Below, piece after piece: positions 15,314 through 24,212 of a DNA stretch of 64,000 nucleotides; the stretch's first letter is position 1; every line of letters begins with the position of its first letter. The notes beneath the pieces were generated by a model that was not told where the DNA came from, ran no database searches, and saw only the letters and a program-made list of their open reading frames with translations. Where the stretch lies: positions 558,001-622,000 of the forward strand of contig NZ_JAUOTP010000001.1 of the NCBI RefSeq assembly GCF_030546695.1, read 5' to 3'. This stretch comes from Sphingomonas natans (GTDB lineage Bacteria > Pseudomonadota > Alphaproteobacteria > Sphingomonadales > Sphingomonadaceae). The translations under genes were made by a program, and so were the position numbers.

Positions 15314-16606
15314 TCACTCGGAAAGCCCGATCGCCGCATTGCCGCCCTGGCCGGCGCCACCGGCGATTTCGTAGAAGCGGCGGAGCAGGGCGCGCTCCTC
15401 CTCGCGGATGTGCGGGTTCCACACGTCGAAGATCAGGATCGCGCGAAGCCGGTCCGATCGGTTCCAGGCTTCATGCTCGATCGTGTCGTCGAACGCCCAG
15501 GCCTCGCCCTCGACCCAGTCGCGCGTCTCGCCGCCGACACGAAAGCTGCAGCCCGGCGGCACGATCAGCGGCAGATGGATGATCGTCCGAACATTGCTCA
15601 CCCCCGTATGCGCGGGCAGATGCGCGCCGGGCTCGAGCAGGGAGAAGAATATGGTCGGCGTCCGCCCCGGCAGGTCGGAAAGCGGCAGCGCCTCGATCGC
15701 CGCTGCGGTCTTCGGCGCACGCGCGCAGACGGCATCGTTGCGCCGGCCATCCTTCCAAAGATGGAGCGCGCCCCAGTCCATCTTGTGATCGAGCGGCGTC
15801 CATTTGTTGGCGGGCGTGCCTGGCTCCATCGCGATATAGGGCAGGAATCCTGCCTTATCGTCCGCGAGCAGTGCTTCCAGCTCGGCCCGGATCGCCCCGG
15901 TCTGCGCCTCGATCCCGGCGAGCCACGGGAAATGCGCGCGATCGAAAAACTCGTCGGCTGGCAGGAACGGGACGTGCAGCCCCGCGCACTCATTGGCGTA
16001 GATCTGCCGCCGGCCGAGCGCATGATCGATCGCCGCCGTCACGCGGCGCGTCTCGCTCGGCGCCAGTCGGCCGAGCGCCTCCGAGAGACCGCCGTCTATC
16101 GCCGCCGCAAAGTCCCGTTGCGATGCCGTGACACGATCGCGCGCATGCGCCAGCATGCTCTCGAGCGCGGGCGTCCGCTCTTCGACACCCTCGGCCATCG
16201 CCAGCACGCCCGACCAGTGCCCGGCGGCCTCAGCCTCGTCGCCGATCCGCTCGAGCAATTCGGCCATCCGCACGAGCGCCATGAAATGGCGTCGGTCGAT
16301 CGCGAGCGCGCCCTCCAGCGCCGCACGCTCGCCCGCGGCATCGCCCTGCTCGCGCTTCGCCTTGGCGAGGTTCATCCACAGATCGGGGGCGCGCGGATCG
16401 GCCGCGATCGCGCGGTGGAACAGATTGACGGCCTCTTCCCGCCGTCCCCTCACGAGCGCCCGCATGCCCAGCGCGTTGAGCGCGACAGGATGTTCCCCGC
16501 ATTCGGCGATCACCCGATGGAAGAGGCGCGCCGCCTCATCGACCCGTCCTGCTCGCTGCGCCTGTGTCGCCTGACCGACCAGATGGCCGGTATCGTTCGT
16601 TTTCAT
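15314..16606 (-). CDS. TPR plus aspartyl/asparaginyl beta-hydroxylase protein (copy 1)
   Basis: The 430-residue product has N-terminal tetratricopeptide repeats (about 10-160) and a C-terminal AspH-type domain. The Fe(II)/2-oxoglutarate site is complete for this family: His333 (PAHTG), Arg340 and His344 (NVRTIIHLPL), His378 (IEHEAWN), and Arg386/Arg388. AspH enzymes use two His and no carboxylate and hydroxylate Asp/Asn; relatives act on lipid A. TPRs may bind a protein partner. A shorter paralogue lies at 17744. It is divergent from the second P-loop protein. Confidence 0.82.
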   Translation of the reverse strand: MKTNDTGHLVGQATQAQRAGRVDEAARLFHRVIAECGEHPVALNALGMRALVRGRREEAVNLFHRAIAADPRAPDLWMNLAKAKREQGDAAGERAALEGALAIDRRHFMALVRMAELLERIGDEAEAAGHWSGVLAMAEGVEERTPALESMLAHARDRVTASQRDFAAAIDGGLSEALGRLAPSETRRVTAAIDHALGRRQIYANECAGLHVPFLPADEFFDRAHFPWLAGIEAQTGAIRAELEALLADDKAGFLPYIAMEPGTPANKWTPLDHKMDWGALHLWKDGRRNDAVCARAPKTAAAIEALPLSDLPGRTPTIFFSLLEPGAHLPAHTGVSNVRTIIHLPLIVPPGCSFRVGGETRDWVEGEAWAFDDTIEHEAWNRSDRLRAILIFDVWNPHIREEERALLRRFYEIAGGAGQGGNAAIGLSE

Positions 16607-16676
16607 GATGCCCCCCCGAGCTGGGCGGGAGCTTACAGAAAGTTACGCGGTGGACAAATCCTTCCGCGCCCGCGAC

Positions 16677-17747
16677 ATGGAGGCGATGCCGCAGGCGCCG
16701 TCCCCCGCCCCGCCCCGCTCGATCGAGGAGGCCGCGCGCAATCCCGAGTGGATCGCCCATCGCTACGATCCCGGCCACGATGCCGTGCACCTGCTGCCCG
16801 TCTCGCGCGCGGTCCAGCGCCAGGTTACTTTCCTCACCGATGAATATCTGCCCTCGGGGCTCGATCCGATCGTCGTCCGCCGCAAGGATGCGATCGCCGC
16901 CGCGCCGAGCGCCGCGCCGATCCACTTCGTCTTCCATTCCGCCTTCTGCTGCTCGACGCTGGTCGCGCGCGCCTTCGATCTGCCCGGCCGGTCGATGGGG
17001 CTGAAGGAGCCGGTGATCCTCAACGACATCATCGGCTGGCGACGGCGCGGCGGCCAGGGGCCCGACATGGCCGAGGTTCTGGACAACGCGCTGCGGCTGC
17101 TCGCCCGCCCGTTCGGCGCTGGCGAGCGCGTCGTCGTCAAGCCGTCCAACGCGGTCAACGCGCTGCTCGCGCCGATCCTGACGCTGCGGCCCGACGCGCA
17201 TGCGCTGCTGCTCCACGCGCCCTTGCGTACCTATCTCGGCTCGATCGCGCGCAAGGGGCTGGATGGGCGACTGTGGGTGCGGACACTTTTATTGGGCCTG
17301 CTCGACGACAAGCTCGTCGATCTCGGCTTTTCGCCGCGCGATCATCTGGGCCAGACCGATCTCCAGGTCGCTGCCGTCGGCTGGCTCGCGCAGCAGGCCC
17401 TGTTCGCACGCGTCGCCGAACGGTTCGGCCGCACGCGCATCCGCACGATCGACAGCGCGACGCTGATGGCCGATCCGCGCGCGGCGATGGCGGCGCTCGG
17501 GCAGCTCTTCGGGATGCCGCTTTCGGAGGCCGAACTGGGCGGGATCGTCGCTGGCCCCGCCTTCACGAGCCATTCCAAGTCCGGCACCAGCTTCGGCGCG
17601 ACCGAGCGCGCGGCGGAGGAGGATGCGGGCGTTGCGCTGCATGCCGGCGAGATCGACAAGGTCATCGTCTGGGCGCAGGCGGTGGCCGATGCCGCGGGCA
17701 TCCGCCTCGACGGCCCCTTCCCTTTGATCGAGGATCGCGACGCATGA
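16677..17747 (+). CDS. Sulfotransferase-like P-loop protein (copy 2)
   Basis: This protein, 356 residues from the chosen start, is a paralogue of the gene at 14339. It has HSAFCCSTLVARAFD (87-101), LKEP (109-112), VVVKPSNAVN and GPAFTSHSK, each aligned with copy 1. The loop again lacks the usual (K/R)SGT, with CCST instead. In-frame starts at 16605, 16650 (GTG), 16677 and 16686 are possible; the first would abut the divergent gene. Its stop overlaps the next ATG (ATGA), so it is coupled to the second TPR-AspH gene, which suggests they work together. Confidence 0.6.
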   Translation: MEAMPQAPSPAPPRSIEEAARNPEWIAHRYDPGHDAVHLLPVSRAVQRQVTFLTDEYLPSGLDPIVVRRKDAIAAAPSAAPIHFVFHSAFCCSTLVARAFDLPGRSMGLKEPVILNDIIGWRRRGGQGPDMAEVLDNALRLLARPFGAGERVVVKPSNAVNALLAPILTLRPDAHALLLHAPLRTYLGSIARKGLDGRLWVRTLLLGLLDDKLVDLGFSPRDHLGQTDLQVAAVGWLAQQALFARVAERFGRTRIRTIDSATLMADPRAAMAALGQLFGMPLSEAELGGIVAGPAFTSHSKSGTSFGATERAAEEDAGVALHAGEIDKVIVWAQAVADAAGIRLDGPFPLIEDRDA

Positions 17748-18904
17748 AGGAAGATCTCCAGCGCATGGGGGAGATGGGCGTCGCCGCGCTCGGCGCGGGC
17801 GACGCGGCGCAGGCGCGTCGGCTGTTCGAGCAAATCGAGGAGGAGGGCCGCGGCAGCCACCAGCTGCGCCTGCTGCTCGCGCAGGCCTGCACCATGATGG
17901 GCGACGCGCCCGCTGCGCATCGCGCGCTGGATCAGGTGCTGCGCGACGAGCCGACCAATCTGTATGCGCTGCTGATGCGCGGCGATCTCGTCACCAAGGC
18001 GGGCGATCCGCGCGCCGCCGTCTCCTGGTATCAGGCTGCGCTCATGCAGGCGCCGCGCGCGGGGCAGCTTCCGCCCGATCTGCTGGACGCGCTGCGCGAT
18101 GCCGAGCGCAAGATCGAATCCGTCGGGCGCGATTTCGCCGATCATATGGAGAGGAAGTTTGCCGAGGCGGGCGTCTCCGCCGGTATCCATCCTCGCTTCG
18201 CCGAAGCGTTGGATCTGCTGACCGGCAAAGCCGAGGTCCAGCTTCAGCAGCCGACCAATTTCTATTATCCGCAGCTTCCACAGCGCGCTTTTTTCGAGCG
18301 TGAGGAATTCGCCTGGGTCGCCGATTTCGAAGCGCGGGCTCCGCTCATCCGTGCCGAACTGGAGGCCGTCCTTGCCGCCGATCAGGGCCTGCAGCCTTAT
18401 GTCGCCGCCGATCCCGATCGCCCCGCCAAGCCGCATCCCTTGCTCGGCGATCCGCGCTGGAGCGCGTTCCACTTCTTCCGCCACGGCATGCCGGTGGCGG
18501 AAAATGCCGCGCGCTGCCCGCAGACCTTCGCCGCGCTGAACGCGCTGGCTCTACCGCGCATCGACGGGCGTTCGCCGATGGCGATGTTCTCGGTGCTGAA
18601 GCCGCGCACCCATATTCCGCCGCATAACGGAATGCTCAACACGCGGCTGATCTGTCATCTGCCGCTGATCGTGCCGGACGGCTGCCGATTGCGCGTCGGC
18701 AACACGATTCGCGCGGTCGAGGCGGGCAAGATGATGATCTTCGACGATTCGATCCGACATGAGGCCTGGAACGACAGCGCCGAGACGCGCACCGTGCTGA
18801 TCTTCGAGATCTGGCGCCCCGAACTGACCGAAGCCGAACGCGCCGGGCTTACGACCCTGTTCGGCGCGATCGACGTCTATTCCGGCGACGGCAACGGCGC
18901 CTGA
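17744..18904 (+). CDS. TPR plus aspartyl/asparaginyl beta-hydroxylase protein (copy 2)
   Basis: The 386-residue protein has TPR-like helices in residues 1-125 and a C-terminal AspH domain with His294 (PPHNG), Arg301 and His305 (NTRLICHLPL), His339 (IRHEAWN) and Arg349 in place. It should be an Fe(II)/2-oxoglutarate hydroxylase of a protein or peptide carboxylate-side-chain residue or a related substrate. The start at 17744 overlaps the previous stop as ATGA. It ends 8 bases from the convergent small secreted protein gene. Confidence 0.82.
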   Translation: MKEDLQRMGEMGVAALGAGDAAQARRLFEQIEEEGRGSHQLRLLLAQACTMMGDAPAAHRALDQVLRDEPTNLYALLMRGDLVTKAGDPRAAVSWYQAALMQAPRAGQLPPDLLDALRDAERKIESVGRDFADHMERKFAEAGVSAGIHPRFAEALDLLTGKAEVQLQQPTNFYYPQLPQRAFFEREEFAWVADFEARAPLIRAELEAVLAADQGLQPYVAADPDRPAKPHPLLGDPRWSAFHFFRHGMPVAENAARCPQTFAALNALALPRIDGRSPMAMFSVLKPRTHIPPHNGMLNTRLICHLPLIVPDGCRLRVGNTIRAVEAGKMMIFDDSIRHEAWNDSAETRTVLIFEIWRPELTEAERAGLTTLFGAIDVYSGDGNGA

Positions 18905-18912
18905 CGCGCGCC

Positions 18913-19203
18913 TTACTGGAAGCAGGCGCCGCCATTGCCGCTCGCGCACGACATCTGGCCGGTCATCGTCATCGTCTTGCGGACGTCGTCGCGGCCCTGC
19001 TGCCACTCCGCTTTCGTCTTGCAGACGCGATAGCCTTTGACGAGCGATCCCGTCTCCAGGAACTTCTTGCAGATGACCTTATCGGTCGCATCCGCCGATT
19101 TCTCGGCGGTCGCAACGCGCGCCGGTGCGGGCGGAGCCCCGGCGGTCCCCGTCGTCGGATCGGCAGCAGCTAGGGCAAGAAACAGAAGAAGCGACGTCGT
19201 CAT
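18913..19203 (-). CDS. Small secreted protein with four cysteines
   Basis: The 96-residue product has an N-terminal signal peptide (MTTSLLLFLALAAA), an Ala/Pro-rich linker, and a core with KVICKKFLETGSLVKGYRVC and KTKAEWQQG, where two Cys are about 16 apart, then a tail with two more Cys (SCASGNGGACFQ). The CKK...GS...RVC.TKAEW pattern is, from memory, recurrent in sphingomonad secreted proteins of unknown role. A good AGGAAA ribosome-binding site supports the start. It sits inside the hydroxylase/sulfotransferase group and shares a divergent promoter region with the TPR-sulfotransferase. Confidence 0.75.
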   Translation of the reverse strand: MTTSLLLFLALAAADPTTGTAGAPPAPARVATAEKSADATDKVICKKFLETGSLVKGYRVCKTKAEWQQGRDDVRKTMTMTGQMSCASGNGGACFQ

Positions 19204-19267
19204 CGTGACTTTCCTATTCGATTTCTCCGGATATTAGCGCAAACCGAGGTCCGCTAGAAGGCCCGTG

Positions 19268-20911
19268 ATGTCGAACCGAGTGAAGAGACCGCCAGCGCCC
19301 GCCAGACCGCGCCCGCTCGCCGAAATCGAGCAGGCGCTCGCGGCCAATGACATCGTCCGCGCCGCCACGCTGGCGGAGACGGCACTTGCCGCCGGCCGCA
19401 ATGATCCGATGCTGCTCAACCTTGCCGCCTGGGCGCGCGAGGAGGCGGGCGATTTCGGCGGCGCGCATGCTCTGCTGGAACGCGCGCTCGCGCTCGCACC
19501 TGGCGACGCGATGATCGTCGCCGCGATCGGCGCGGTGTTGCGCAAGGAGCGGCGGTTCGACGAGGCGCTGGCCGTGCTGGACAAGGTCGTCACTGCCGAG
19601 CCGCGCCATAGCGCCGCATGGCTGGAACGCGGCTATGTTCTGGATGGGCTGCGCCGTGAAGCCGATGCCGCGACAAGCTATGCGCGCGCGCTCGCGCTCG
19701 ATCCTTCGCTCGCGCCGGCGCATGGCAAGCTGGCCGACGGCGCCGCCAAACGCGGTGATCGCGGCTCGGCCGAAAGCCATGCCGCACGCGCGCTCGCGAC
19801 CAACCCGCACGAGCCCGGCGCGACCTTCGCGCTCGCCACGCTCGCCATCGAAGCACGCGACGGCGCCGCCGCCGAAGTCCGCCTGCGCCACCTGCTCGCC
19901 GCGCCGCTCGACGCCGACGATCGTACGCGCGCGCTGACGCTGCTGGGCGACGCGCTCGACAAGCAGGATCGCACCAGCGACGCCTTCGCGACCTGGCAGC
20001 AGGCACAGGCCAATTTCGCCGACCGCTATCGCTCCCTTCTCGGCCCGTCGCCCGATCGCCTCTCGCACCGCGCCTTCGTCGATCGCATCGCCGCCCAGGT
20101 CGCCGCGGCCGAAGCCCCGCCCCGCCTCTATCCCGCCACGGCTCTGCCGCACGCGGCCGCGACGCATGTCCTGCTGCTCGGCTATCCCCGCTCGGGCACG
20201 ACGCTCGTGGAGAATGTGCTCGCCAGTGCGGAGGGTGTCATTGCGCTGGAGGAGCGCGATACGTTCGGCGGGACGGACGAAGTGCTGCTGTTCAACGACG
20301 GATCGATGCCCGATCTCGACGCGCTCGATCCCGACCTGATCGATCGCCTGCGCGCCGATTATTGGGCGCGCGTGGAACGCATGGCGGGCTCCGTCGCGGG
20401 CAAGACGTTCGTCGACATGAACCCATTCAACGGCATCCGCCTGCCGATCGCCGCGCGGCTGTTTCCCGACGCGCGCATCGTCGTCATGCGCCGCGATCCG
20501 CGCGATGTCGTGCTGAGCTGCTATCGGATCAATTTCACGCCCTCGACCGCCTCCTATGCGTTCAGCGATCTCGAGGAAGCCGCCCGCCACTATGGCGCGC
20601 TGACCGGGCTCGTCGAACTGTCCCGCGAGCGGCTCGGCATGGCTTTCCATGATCTGCGCTACGACCGGCTCGTCACCGATTTCGAGCCGACCGTTCGCGC
20701 GCTCGCCGCCTTCGTCGGCCTCCCGTGGACCGACGCGTTCCTCGATTTCGACAAGACCGCGCGCTCGCGCGGGGTCGGCACGGCGAGCGCTCTGCAGGTT
20801 CGGCGCGGCCTGTATGACGGTCGCGGCCAGTGGCGCCGCTACGAAGCGCAGCTCGCGCCTGCGCTTGCGATCCTAAAGCCATGGGCCGAACGGCTCGGTT
20901 TCGAGGAATAA
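19268..20911 (+). CDS. TPR-containing sulfotransferase
   Basis: The 547-residue product has several tetratricopeptide repeats in residues 20-250 and a C-terminal sulfotransferase domain. The PAPS-binding loop GYPRSGTTL lies at 305-313 with the standard RSGTT, unlike the two earlier P-loop proteins. The 3'-phosphate segment ARIVVMRRDPRDVVLSCY follows near 402-419. It is predicted to transfer sulfate to a protein, peptide or small-molecule hydroxyl. The ATG at 19268 follows AGAAGG. It converges on the TonB-receptor gene, which together with the hydroxylases suggests joint function. Confidence 0.85.
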   Translation: MSNRVKRPPAPARPRPLAEIEQALAANDIVRAATLAETALAAGRNDPMLLNLAAWAREEAGDFGGAHALLERALALAPGDAMIVAAIGAVLRKERRFDEALAVLDKVVTAEPRHSAAWLERGYVLDGLRREADAATSYARALALDPSLAPAHGKLADGAAKRGDRGSAESHAARALATNPHEPGATFALATLAIEARDGAAAEVRLRHLLAAPLDADDRTRALTLLGDALDKQDRTSDAFATWQQAQANFADRYRSLLGPSPDRLSHRAFVDRIAAQVAAAEAPPRLYPATALPHAAATHVLLLGYPRSGTTLVENVLASAEGVIALEERDTFGGTDEVLLFNDGSMPDLDALDPDLIDRLRADYWARVERMAGSVAGKTFVDMNPFNGIRLPIAARLFPDARIVVMRRDPRDVVLSCYRINFTPSTASYAFSDLEEAARHYGALTGLVELSRERLGMAFHDLRYDRLVTDFEPTVRALAAFVGLPWTDAFLDFDKTARSRGVGTASALQVRRGLYDGRGQWRRYEAQLAPALAILKPWAERLGFEE

Positions 20912-20945
20912 TCTACGGCGAGCGTCTGCTCGCGACGCCTCATCA

Positions 20946-21006
20946 ACCGTTCGGTTCGAGCCTGTCGAGAATTTGCCCCGCTTCGCGCAGTCGAGAAGCG
21001 CCTCAT
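20946..21006. repeat. Intergenic repeat, family A copy
   Basis: Segments CGTTCGGTTCGAGC and CAGTCGAGAAGCG match parts of the repeat at 1961-2072. Both copies lie next to a transcription terminator. It is partial and only moderately palindromic. Confidence 0.5.
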
Positions 21007-21053
21007 CGCGCGAAGGAAGCCCCGCAGCCTTCAGCGCCGATCTTCGACTGACA

Positions 21054-21087
21054 AAGAAAAAGGGGGCGGGCCGAAGCCCACCCCCTT
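21054..21087 (-). terminator. Rho-independent terminator after the TonB-receptor gene
   Basis: On the minus strand a GC-rich stem (GGGGGTGGGC with GCCCGCCCCC) closes a TTCG loop and runs into TTTTTCTTT, 27 bases past the receptor stop codon. Confidence 0.85.
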
Positions 21088-21113
21088 CCGATAGTCTCCC
21101 GAAGGAGCGCGCC

Positions 21114-24100
21114 TTAGAACTTGAGGCGTGCACCGACCAGGATGCGGCGGCCCAGCGCGTCGTAGGTCGACGGATAGGTGTTGCCGCTGTTGAACGAGGT
21201 CGAACCGATCGTGGCACCGACGATCGGCGGATCCTTGTCGAGCAGGTTGGCGACCGTCAGCGTCAGATCGAGGTTTTCGGTCACGTCGGCCCGGAAGGAC
21301 AGGTCGAAGTAATTGTAACCCTTGATGTGGCCGAAGTCATACGTGCCGCCGGCGAGAGCGCCGTTGGACGTCGCGTTGCCCGAGATCGTGCCGGAGAAGG
21401 TCGTGTTGCCGGGCTCGACGTTCATCGGGCTGATGTGGCGCCACAGAAGCGAGACATCGAGCGGACCGAAGCTGAGCGTCGTGCGCTGGTTGAACGTGAA
21501 CTTCGGCTGGAGCGAACCGGCAGCCGAGCTCGGACCCGCCGAACCGGGCGAACCGCAGCTCGTGCTGTAGAGACCGACGCAGTCGCGAACGATCGAGACC
21601 GGCGTCGCCTGGAACTCTGCACGGCGGGTATAATTGCCCTGCAGGCCGATATCGAGCTTGGTGAAGCCCAGATCGCGGCGATAGTTGAAGCCGAAATCGA
21701 TACCGTCGGTCAGGATCGTCCCGGCGTTCGACGAGATGAAGTTCAGGCCGCCCGTGGTTGCCGGATCGCCGTCGAGACCACCGGTGACCGGATTACGCCG
21801 GATCGCGGTGCAGAGCGGGTTCGTGGCGGCGGAAGCTGCGATGCCGGCACCGGTACGATTACCGAAGCACAGGTTGATCGCATCATCAGGCGTAGGCTGC
21901 GAAATCGCCTGCTTGATCTTGATGTGGTAGTAATCGACCGTGATCGACAAACCGGGGATCAGGCTCCGGGGCTGAATGACGAGACCCACGGTGTAGGAGT
22001 CCGACTTCTCAGGGCGGAGCAGCAGACTGCCCGCGGTCGTCGCGGCAGCCTGCGCCGCGGTCGGCGTCAGGATCTGGCCGATCGAGCTGGCCGGCGCACC
22101 CTGCGCAAGGCAGACCGCGCGCAGATTGGCATTGGTAGTCGGGGCCGCCCCGGCGCAGGGATCATAGCCAAGATTGGTCAGGCCGACGACGGCCGGTGCG
22201 AACAGCTCGGTGATGTTCGGGGCACGAACCGCGCGCTGATAATTGCCGCGCAGCTTGAGGCCCTCGAACGGCTCCCAGCTACCGCCCGCCTTGTAGGTCG
22301 TCGTCTTGAAGCTCGGGCTCGTCGGCGCTTCCACCTTGTAGCTCGAATAACGGATGCCGCCTTCGACCGTCAGGCTCTTGAAGAAGGGCCGGTCGGCGAT
22401 CAGCGGAGCGATGACTTCGCCATAACCTTCGACGACGTCATAGGAGCCGTTGAAGTTAGTGATTGCGCCACCGGCACCGCCCAGCTCGCCCGCGGTCTGC
22501 GAAAGCGAGTCCGCCGACTGCGACGCCGTATACTTGCGATACTCCGAACCGAGCGCGAAGCTGATCGGCTCCGCGGCCATCGGGCTGGTCACGCCGAAAT
22601 CGCCGGTCAGCAGCGCACGGGCCTGAGCGAGCGACGCCTTCTGGAACGAGAAAGAATTGCCCGTGAGATACGGGATCTGGTTCGCGGCGATCGAGCCGGT
22701 CGGCCCGAACAGATTGACCGGAACGCAGCCCGTGCTCGCCGTCAGCGGAGCACCGCCGGTGGCGCCGCTCAGGCAGCTCGTGGTGTTCGTGGCGTAGGCC
22801 GCCGAGCGGACGCGCGACAGGAGCACGTAACCCGACTGGGTCTGACGATTCTCGGATTCGCCGTACGAACCGTTGATGTCGAGGTTCAGGCTGTCCGTGA
22901 TGTCGAACTTTGCGCCGGCGCGATAATCGAACACCTGCGTGACATATTCGGAAACGCGCGGGCCGACCTCAACCGTACGACGCCCGATGACGGGGCTGAC
23001 GGTCCGGAAGTTCGGGTTTGCCGTGCCGTCCGGATTGGTCGGGCTCGTCGCGGTGGCAGCCGCGGCGCACTGCGCGGCCGTCAGGCCTTGGACGCCTGCC
23101 GTGGTCGGATCGAAATCGAAGCCGTTGCAGAACGATGTCCGCAGCGCGGGCGTGAGATAGGGATTGCTCAGCGGGATCTGGACGGTCGCGCCGAAGATAC
23201 CAGACGGAGCGATGATCGTGTTCACGGTGTTCTTCGAGAACATGCCGCGCGTGTAGAGCTGGATGCCGTCGGCGACGTCGTAATGACCGGCGCCATAGAT
23301 GTTGAAGCGCTTAAACGGCGTCTGGAAGATGTTGTAGGGCGCGAAGTTGAACGCATCCGAAGGCGTCGTCGCCGTGCCGCGCGAGCGATAGGCGCGGACA
23401 GCGCCCGTTCCCTGATCGATCACGGAGAAGCCGGCGCCGCCCGTGGTGAAGCGCGACGGCGTCGTCGTGCCCGAACCGCCCGAGAAGCCCGAGGTCGATG
23501 TGTACTGGTTCTGCGAGAAGCTGCGCGCGCCCTGATAGACCGGCTTGGCCTTCTGGTAGCCGATCGACAGCACGGCGTTGCCCTTGCCGTCGTCGAAGTT
23601 CGCGCCGACCGTCAGATCGACGCGCGCGACATTGCCGTCGCCGCGCTGGGTCAGCTGCTCGGAGGCGTTCGCCTCGAAGCCCGAGAAATCCTGGCGGGTG
23701 ATGAAGTTCAGCACGCCCGACACGGCGTCTGCGCCGTAGGTCGTGGCGGCGCCACCGGTCAGCACGTCCGTACGCTCGACGAGCGCCAGCGGAATGTTGT
23801 TGAGATCGGTCCGGCCCGTCGCGCTCGACGGCACGATGCGGTTGCCGTCCAGCAGGACGAGGTTGCGGAAGTTGCCGAGGCCGCGAAGATCGACGAACGA
23901 TGCGCCGCCGTTGCCGTTGTTCACGGCGGAGCCGATGCTCGGCGTCACGCCCGGCAGATCGCGCACGAGCTGCTCGGCGGTGTTCGACTGGCGCAGGCCG
24001 ATTTCGGCCGCGCCGATGACGGTCACAGGCGACGAAGAAACAAGGTTCGGATTGCGGACCAGCGAGCCGGTCACGACGATTTCCTGAGGTGCTTCGGCGG

Positions 24101-24212
24101 GCGGCGCGTCTGCGGAGGTGCCGACCTGCGCGAAGGCAGGGCTGGCGATGGTCGCTGCGCCGACCATCAGGGTCGTCGCGAGCAGGCTCTTACGGTAACG
24201 GTTGGTGGTCAT
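21114..24212 (-). CDS. TonB-dependent outer-membrane receptor
   Basis: The 1032-residue protein has a signal peptide cleaved near Ala28 (PAFAQ), a TonB box (EIVVTGS, 44-50), a plug domain (SNTAEQLVRDLPGVTPSIGS; LRGLGNFRNLVLLDGNRI), and a long 22-strand-type barrel ending in an aromatic/charged C-terminus (RILVGARLKF). It imports a large ligand with energy from TonB. The plug shows the Oar/carbohydrate-receptor style common in sphingomonads rather than a clear siderophore signature, so the ligand is unknown. It lies at the end of the dioxygenase/sulfotransferase group, converging on the TPR-sulfotransferase. Confidence 0.92.
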   Translation of the reverse strand: MTTNRYRKSLLATTLMVGAATIASPAFAQVGTSADAPPAEAPQEIVVTGSLVRNPNLVSSSPVTVIGAAEIGLRQSNTAEQLVRDLPGVTPSIGSAVNNGNGGASFVDLRGLGNFRNLVLLDGNRIVPSSATGRTDLNNIPLALVERTDVLTGGAATTYGADAVSGVLNFITRQDFSGFEANASEQLTQRGDGNVARVDLTVGANFDDGKGNAVLSIGYQKAKPVYQGARSFSQNQYTSTSGFSGGSGTTTPSRFTTGGAGFSVIDQGTGAVRAYRSRGTATTPSDAFNFAPYNIFQTPFKRFNIYGAGHYDVADGIQLYTRGMFSKNTVNTIIAPSGIFGATVQIPLSNPYLTPALRTSFCNGFDFDPTTAGVQGLTAAQCAAAATATSPTNPDGTANPNFRTVSPVIGRRTVEVGPRVSEYVTQVFDYRAGAKFDITDSLNLDINGSYGESENRQTQSGYVLLSRVRSAAYATNTTSCLSGATGGAPLTASTGCVPVNLFGPTGSIAANQIPYLTGNSFSFQKASLAQARALLTGDFGVTSPMAAEPISFALGSEYRKYTASQSADSLSQTAGELGGAGGAITNFNGSYDVVEGYGEVIAPLIADRPFFKSLTVEGGIRYSSYKVEAPTSPSFKTTTYKAGGSWEPFEGLKLRGNYQRAVRAPNITELFAPAVVGLTNLGYDPCAGAAPTTNANLRAVCLAQGAPASSIGQILTPTAAQAAATTAGSLLLRPEKSDSYTVGLVIQPRSLIPGLSITVDYYHIKIKQAISQPTPDDAINLCFGNRTGAGIAASAATNPLCTAIRRNPVTGGLDGDPATTGGLNFISSNAGTILTDGIDFGFNYRRDLGFTKLDIGLQGNYTRRAEFQATPVSIVRDCVGLYSTSCGSPGSAGPSSAAGSLQPKFTFNQRTTLSFGPLDVSLLWRHISPMNVEPGNTTFSGTISGNATSNGALAGGTYDFGHIKGYNYFDLSFRADVTENLDLTLTVANLLDKDPPIVGATIGSTSFNSGNTYPSTYDALGRRILVGARLKF

